Source: Polyrhizophydium stewartii (taxonomy: Eukaryota; Chytridiomycota; Chytridiomycetes; Rhizophydiales). Taken from it: a stretch of 10,142 nt of DNA. A model generated the notes under the pieces. That model did not search any database. It was not told the DNA's origin and worked only from the letters and a program-made list of their open reading frames with translations. The stretch is taken from assembly GCA_027604665.1 (NCBI GenBank), contig JADGIZ010000679.1, positions 1 through 10,142 on the forward strand, read 5' to 3'. Both the position numbers and the translations under genes were made by a program. Positions 6,881 through 10,142 of this stretch are shown here, piece after piece (within the stretch, counting starts at the first letter, position 1; each line of letters opens with the position of its first letter).

Positions 6881-8550
6881 ATGGACTCCAAGAGCCTGGA
6901 CCTGTGCGCGGGCATCCTGCAGAACGGCTCGTACATTGCGCTCGCGCGGCAGAACCAGGCGCAGAAGACGGCACTGCTGGTGCGGCTGCTCTCGGAGCGT
7001 CGCATGCCGCAGCAGGGCTGGACCGACGAGCAGGTCCGGTCGGTGCTGGCCATGTTCGCCAGCATGGATAGCAACAACCACGGCTCGACGCGGCCGGGCT
7101 CGGGCAGCGGCAGCGGCGGCGGCGGCAGCGGCGGCGGCGTTGGTGTCGGCGAGCGCGAGGGCCGTGTGTGGAGCGCCATGGTCGCCGAGCGGCACAGCTT
7201 CTTGGCACACGGCGTCGGCCGCTCGGGCGACATTGTCGCCGTGCAGCCCAAGGCGCCTGGGTCGTCGCTGATCCAGCGGCTCACGCACTTTATGGCCGCC
7301 GACGCCCTGCGGGTTGCAGGCGCCTCCAAGACGCTGGTGGCGTCGGCGATTGTGCTGCCCATGGCGACGGGCATGTCGGCGCTGCTTGTCTTTCTCACAT
7401 TGCGGACCATGCGGCCGGCGGCCCGGTTCATCGTCTGGCCTCGCATCGACCAAAAGTCGTGCCTCAAGTCCATCTGCACGGCAGGTCCGCCCGTCCCGCT
7501 TGCTTTCCATGGGTCTTCCGAGGCGGTGCTGACCCTCCCCGGGTGCCGACTGCAGGATTCACGCCAATCGTGGTCGAACAGTGTCTTCGCGGCGACGAGA
7601 TCGTCACGGATCTCGAGGCCGTCGAGGCCGCCATCGGCGCCCACGGCGCCGACGCGATCCTGTGCGTGTTCTCGACAACGAGCTGCTTTGCACCGCGGAC
7701 GCCAGACGACGTGGTCGGGCTCGCGGCCCTGTGCAAGCGCACGGGCGTCCCGCATGTGGTCAACAACGCGTACGGCGTGCAGTCGGAGCGCATCATGTCC
7801 AGCCTCAACGCCGCGGTCGAGGGCGGCCGCGGCCGCATCGACGCTCTCGTCCAGAGCACGGACAAGAACTTTATGGTGCCTGTCGGTGGATGCGTTGTGG
7901 CCGGCCCGGACAAGGCGCTCGTCGCCGCCGTGAGCAAGCTGTATCCGGGTCGCGCATCTATGTCGCCGATCCTGGATCTGTTCATCACTCTGTTGTCCAT
8001 GGGTGCCGACACCTTTCGGCAGCTGCTTGCTGAGCGCAAGGTGGGCATGCCTTGGCTGGTCGCGGTCGCAAGGATGCTGCTGACCGCCGCGCAGGCAAAC
8101 TACGAGTATCTCCGGCAGCGGCTTGCCGCGTGGGCAGAGACCCGCGGCGCGCGGCTGCTCGAGACGCCTGCCAACGACATCTCGCTTGCGGTCGCGCTCC
8201 CGGATGGAGTCGCGGCGCATGCAACGCAGCTGGGAAGCATGCTGTTCCACCGATTCGTGTCTGGCGCGCGGTGGGTCTGGGCTAGTTGCCCGGCACCAGG
8301 ATGCACGCTTGGCTGACCAGAGGCAATGACGCTCAGGGTCGTCAAGGGCGAAAACAAGGAAGTATGCGGCATTCGCTTCGACGGCTACGGCAGCCACGTC
8401 AGCAAGTATCCATGCTGCTACCTGAACGCGGCGGCGGCCATTGGCATGCGGCGCGCCGAGGTGGATGTATTTATCGACCGACTGGACCGGACGTGGACCG
8501 AGTTCAACGCGGTCATCGCGAAGCGTGAGCGCGGGGCAGCAGCAGAGTGA
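6881..8550 (+). CDS. SEPSECS: O-phosphoseryl-tRNA(Sec) selenium transferase (SepSecS)
   Basis: This PLP enzyme converts phosphoseryl-tRNA(Sec) plus selenophosphate to selenocysteinyl-tRNA(Sec), the last step of eukaryotic/archaeal selenocysteine synthesis. Exons are 6881-7484, 7556-8270 and 8337-8550, giving 510 residues (human: 501). Conserved blocks are [78 protein letters not shown] and YPCCYLNAA. Lys305 matches the human PLP-binding Lys284. Arg92, Arg114, Gln122 and Arg334 match human Arg75, Arg97, Gln105 and Arg313 of the phosphate-binding site, so the enzyme looks active. A Gly/Ser-rich insertion (about 67-86) sits just before GEREGR. The C-terminus is shorter than in human, ending 19 residues after DRLDR. 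The start was chosen because its N-terminus aligns with the animal enzyme; earlier in-frame ATGs exist. Confidence 0.94.
7103..7138 (+). repeat. GGC/AGC codon repeat in SepSecS exon 1
   Basis: Repeated GGC and AGC triplets encode an interrupted Gly-Ser tract ([12 protein letters not shown]) between the conserved MDSNN and GVGEREGR blocks. The animal enzyme has only about five residues there. The tract has no GT donor that would make it an intron. Confidence 0.8.
8271..8336 (+). other. SepSecS intron 2 with competing acceptors
   Basis: The donor is GTGGGT. Three AG acceptors lie within 17 nt (ending at 8320, 8322 and 8336). Only the last keeps the frame with this donor and gives VSGARVVKG, which matches the family. 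The branch adenine is either in CTGAC (8313-8317), skipping two AGs, or in AATGAC (8325-8330), very close to the acceptor. Confidence 0.75.
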
Positions 8551-8571
8551 GATGAGAACAGCTTTCTTTGA
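8551..8571. other. 21-bp gap between convergent stop codons
   Basis: The SepSecS TGA (8548-8550) and the minus-strand TAG of the RING gene (8572-8574) face each other across 21 bp. There is no room for two separate 3' UTRs, so the transcripts must overlap antisense into each other's coding exons. Confidence 0.75.
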
Positions 8572-9863
8572 CTACCAACCGCGGCTGGATCGCGGCATTG
8601 TGCTGGAGAACGACCGCGAATGTGCCAGGGCCGGATTCACGGCCAGCCGCGGCCTTGCTTGCCGAGATACGGACTGAGATGACATGGGGCGGCTGTCGGT
8701 GTGCGGATAGAAGGGGCGTTGACCGAATGAAGTTGCACGTGGATGCGAGAATGATTGGGCGCGTGCGAGCTCGAGAGGCCCCTGCCGCTGGTCCTGCCGG
8801 TAGACACCGTGCTCGGCCGCACCATTAAGGGGGAACGCTCTGGAAGCGCGCACGGATGGAGACAGCGAGCCGTAGCGAGCAGCGTCGGACGAGCGCAGAT
8901 TCGATGCGGGGGCCAAAGGCGGCATATGCCCGCCGGCAACATCGGTACTCGCGCCGCGGGAGCTGAAGCGGGACTCGGGACGCAGGCTAAGGCGAGGCTG
9001 CGCCGGAGAAGCGGTCGACGCCGTCGATGGCCGAGCCCCCCTTGAGCCCAGCCGAGGCATCGCGGCCACCGCGGGCGACCCAGATGCCGCCAGAGACGCC
9101 GGTGTGATGGCCGAGGCGGCATCTTGCGCTTGGCGCTGGATTATGCTTCGCAGCTGCTCGTTCTCGGCAAGCAGCCGCCGCGCTTCTCTGCGTCGGGTCG
9201 GTTCAGAAACCTAATTGCGTGTTTAGATGCAGCCCGAATGGGGTACGCACTCGTGCGTCTGCTTCAAACGTCGCTGGTACTCGACTGCCTTGGCCTTGAG
9301 GAACGCGTTGGTTCGTTTGAGCGAGCGGATGAGGGCCAAGGCGTTGTCGTGCTGGAACCGCGCAACGCGCACGGCGTCATCGAGGACCGACGGCATTGGC
9401 GACAGCACGCGCTCGACCTCGGCGGGGATCTGCAAGAGCGGCGTCGAGTCAGCGCGAGGTCTCGTTGCGTGCCCAGCCCCCAGACTCACGTGCCTCGCCG
9501 TTGAGCAGCACCATCTGCACGGGCTTGGAGCACGCGGGGCAGATGGAGATGTCGAGTGGCCCGTGTGAGTCGCCGTCGTGCCGGGCGGCAGGCAATCCGC
9601 CGGACGGGTCGTAGCTCAGGGAAGCGCGCTGCAGGCACGCCGAGCACGCAATGTGGCCGCACTCGCCAACATGGAATCGTTGGGGCGCCAGGTGTCTCTG
9701 CAGAGGGTGGTTGACTGCAAAGCAGCTGCCGTGTGTGTGTGAGACAGTGCGGCGGGTCGCGAGGCATGCGGATCGCAGCCTGCCTGTTGCAGTGGAGCCA
9801 CTCAAACGTGGTCTCGCCGCCGTTTCCGGACTGATAGCTTGTCCTCGGCGGCGCAGCGTCCAT
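8572..9863 (-). CDS. RING-finger/coiled-coil protein, Zip3/RNF212-like
   Basis: The predicted protein of 368 residues resembles the Zip3/RNF212 family of SUMO- or ubiquitin-ligase-like factors that stabilise meiotic crossover sites on the synaptonemal complex. Exons on the minus strand are 9863-9784, 9725-9494, 9429-9251 and 9187-8572. A complete C3HC4 RING is formed by Cys25, Cys28, Cys49, His51, Cys54, Cys57, Cys89 and Cys92. VQMVLLNGE follows the RING, as in RNF212. A coiled coil spans about 125-185 (ARFQHDNALALIRSLKRTN..., ...EEARRLLAENEQLR). A long Ser/Arg/Pro-rich tail follows, with LRPESRFSSRG near its middle. The spacing Cys57-Cys89 is far longer than in animal RNF212. Introns 1 and 2 need GC donors to keep frame. 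An upstream in-frame ATG at 9914 would add 17 residues. HEI10 or another RING/coiled-coil ligase remains possible. Confidence 0.72.
9430..9493 (-). other. Probable GC-AG intron (RING gene intron 2)
   Basis: The donor GAG|GCACGT is followed 4 nt later by a near-perfect GTGAGT; the acceptor is CTTGCAG with a branch-like GCTGACT. Using GTGAGT shifts the frame into an early stop. Using the GC donor joins NGE to IPAEVERVL, as the family requires. Confidence 0.55.
9726..9783 (-). other. Probable GC-AG intron (RING gene intron 1)
   Basis: The donor is AACAG|GCAGGC and the acceptor ACGGCAG. Splicing brings HCNS next to CFAVNH and so joins the first RING cysteine pair to the rest of the domain. No GT donor in the region gives this frame. 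Confidence 0.55.
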
Positions 9864-9914
9864 CTCACGCAAAGGTCGGGATTGGACAAAGTCGGTCAGA
9901 GCCGAGGGAGGCAT

Positions 9915-10142
9915 TTTACATGCGAAAAAGCGATCTTGCGGGCGACATGTGCAAAGCGGACTTTGGGCAGGTCCAGACAGACGGCGGTAAGAAGCCGCAC
10001 GCCGTTCTAGAGCGAGGCGTTAAACGTGGGCGACCGGGCAGAAGCGCGAATGCGCCGATTATGTCGTGTGTGTGTTGAAGGGGGGCGGAGCCCCCACTTT
10101 ATTACGCATACCCTTGGGGCCTCGCGATGTGTGAGCACAGGT
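9915..10142 (-). other. Upstream region of the RING gene
   Basis: This presumably contains the promoter and leader of the minus-strand RING gene. A short plus-strand open frame here has no recognisable domain. On the minus strand an AATAAA (10103-10098) might be the poly(A) signal of a further gene beyond the window. Confidence 0.35.
10081..10095. repeat. GC hairpin
   Basis: GGGGGC at 10081-10086 pairs with GCCCCC at 10090-10095 around a 3-nt loop (GGA). A T-rich run follows on the plus side. It could mark a transcript end or simply be a chance inverted repeat. Confidence 0.4.

Noticed and set aside
6685..8397. Very long antisense open frame (about 570 codons) opposite SepSecS
   Set aside because: It mirrors conserved SepSecS coding sequence, is low-complexity Arg/Ala-rich, and has no recognisable domain. 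Long antisense frames are expected in GC-rich genes.
9188..9250. A 36-nt intron (9246-9211) as the alternative for RING gene intron 3
   Set aside because: It also keeps frame, but it is shorter than any other intron here. The 63-nt version has a GTGCGT donor like other genes and gives an uninterrupted coiled coil (QTHEEARRLLAENEQ).
9124..9504. Plus-strand open frame of about 126 codons
   Set aside because: It lies opposite the coiled-coil exons of the minus-strand RING gene, whose frame explains the conservation.
1..10142. Selenoprotein with in-frame TGA or a SECIS element in the window
   Set aside because: All five genes read through without needing TGA recoding, and their cysteine and stop positions fit the families. 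I saw no convincing SECIS core, although folding could not be run.
1..10142. Transposon, CRISPR array or horizontally acquired bacterial island
   Set aside because: There are no terminal repeats with a transposase, no regular spacer array and no bacterial-type operon. The genes carry spliceosomal introns and have eukaryotic relatives.

Overview
The window looks like chromosomal DNA from a GC-rich fungus, probably an early-diverging (zoosporic-type) lineage rather than an ascomycete or basidiomycete. Genes are closely spaced. Their introns are short (about 58-152 nt), usually with a CTGAC-like branch site shortly before the 3' splice site. The proteins are opisthokont or fungal in type. The lineage call is an inference: the window carries a SepSecS gene, part of selenocysteine synthesis, which Dikarya are known to lack and which survives only in a few early-branching fungi.

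Layout, left to right. (1) 32-1109, plus: a complete Sec14 phosphatidylinositol/phosphatidylcholine transfer protein in 3 exons. (2) 1298-2833, plus: a metaxin/Sam37-type subunit of the mitochondrial outer-membrane sorting machinery in 7 exons, with a C-terminal membrane anchor. (3) 2834-3991: a long non-coding stretch whose last 515 nt contain no ATG on the plus strand and probably form the promoter and leader of the next gene. (4) 3992-6736, plus: a 914-residue low-complexity nuclear-looking protein with AT-hook-like basic motifs and a poly-Gln tract; its N-terminal domain is not recognised. (5) 6881-8550, plus: SepSecS (O-phosphoseryl-tRNA(Sec) selenium transferase) in 3 exons. (6) 9863-8572, minus: a RING-finger plus coiled-coil protein of the Zip3/RNF212 meiotic crossover family in 4 exons, ending 21 bp from the SepSecS stop. 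(7) 9915-10142: upstream region of gene 6 with a GC hairpin and no supported gene.

The genes are not a functional cluster. They cover lipid transfer, mitochondrial import, probable chromatin binding, selenocysteine synthesis and meiosis. The notable points are the SepSecS gene, a recurring need for GC-AG introns to keep frame (three candidates in two genes), and a minisatellite that forms the 3' end of a Sec14 intron. All exon boundaries were worked out by hand from splice motifs, frame and remembered family alignments. No transcript or database evidence was available.
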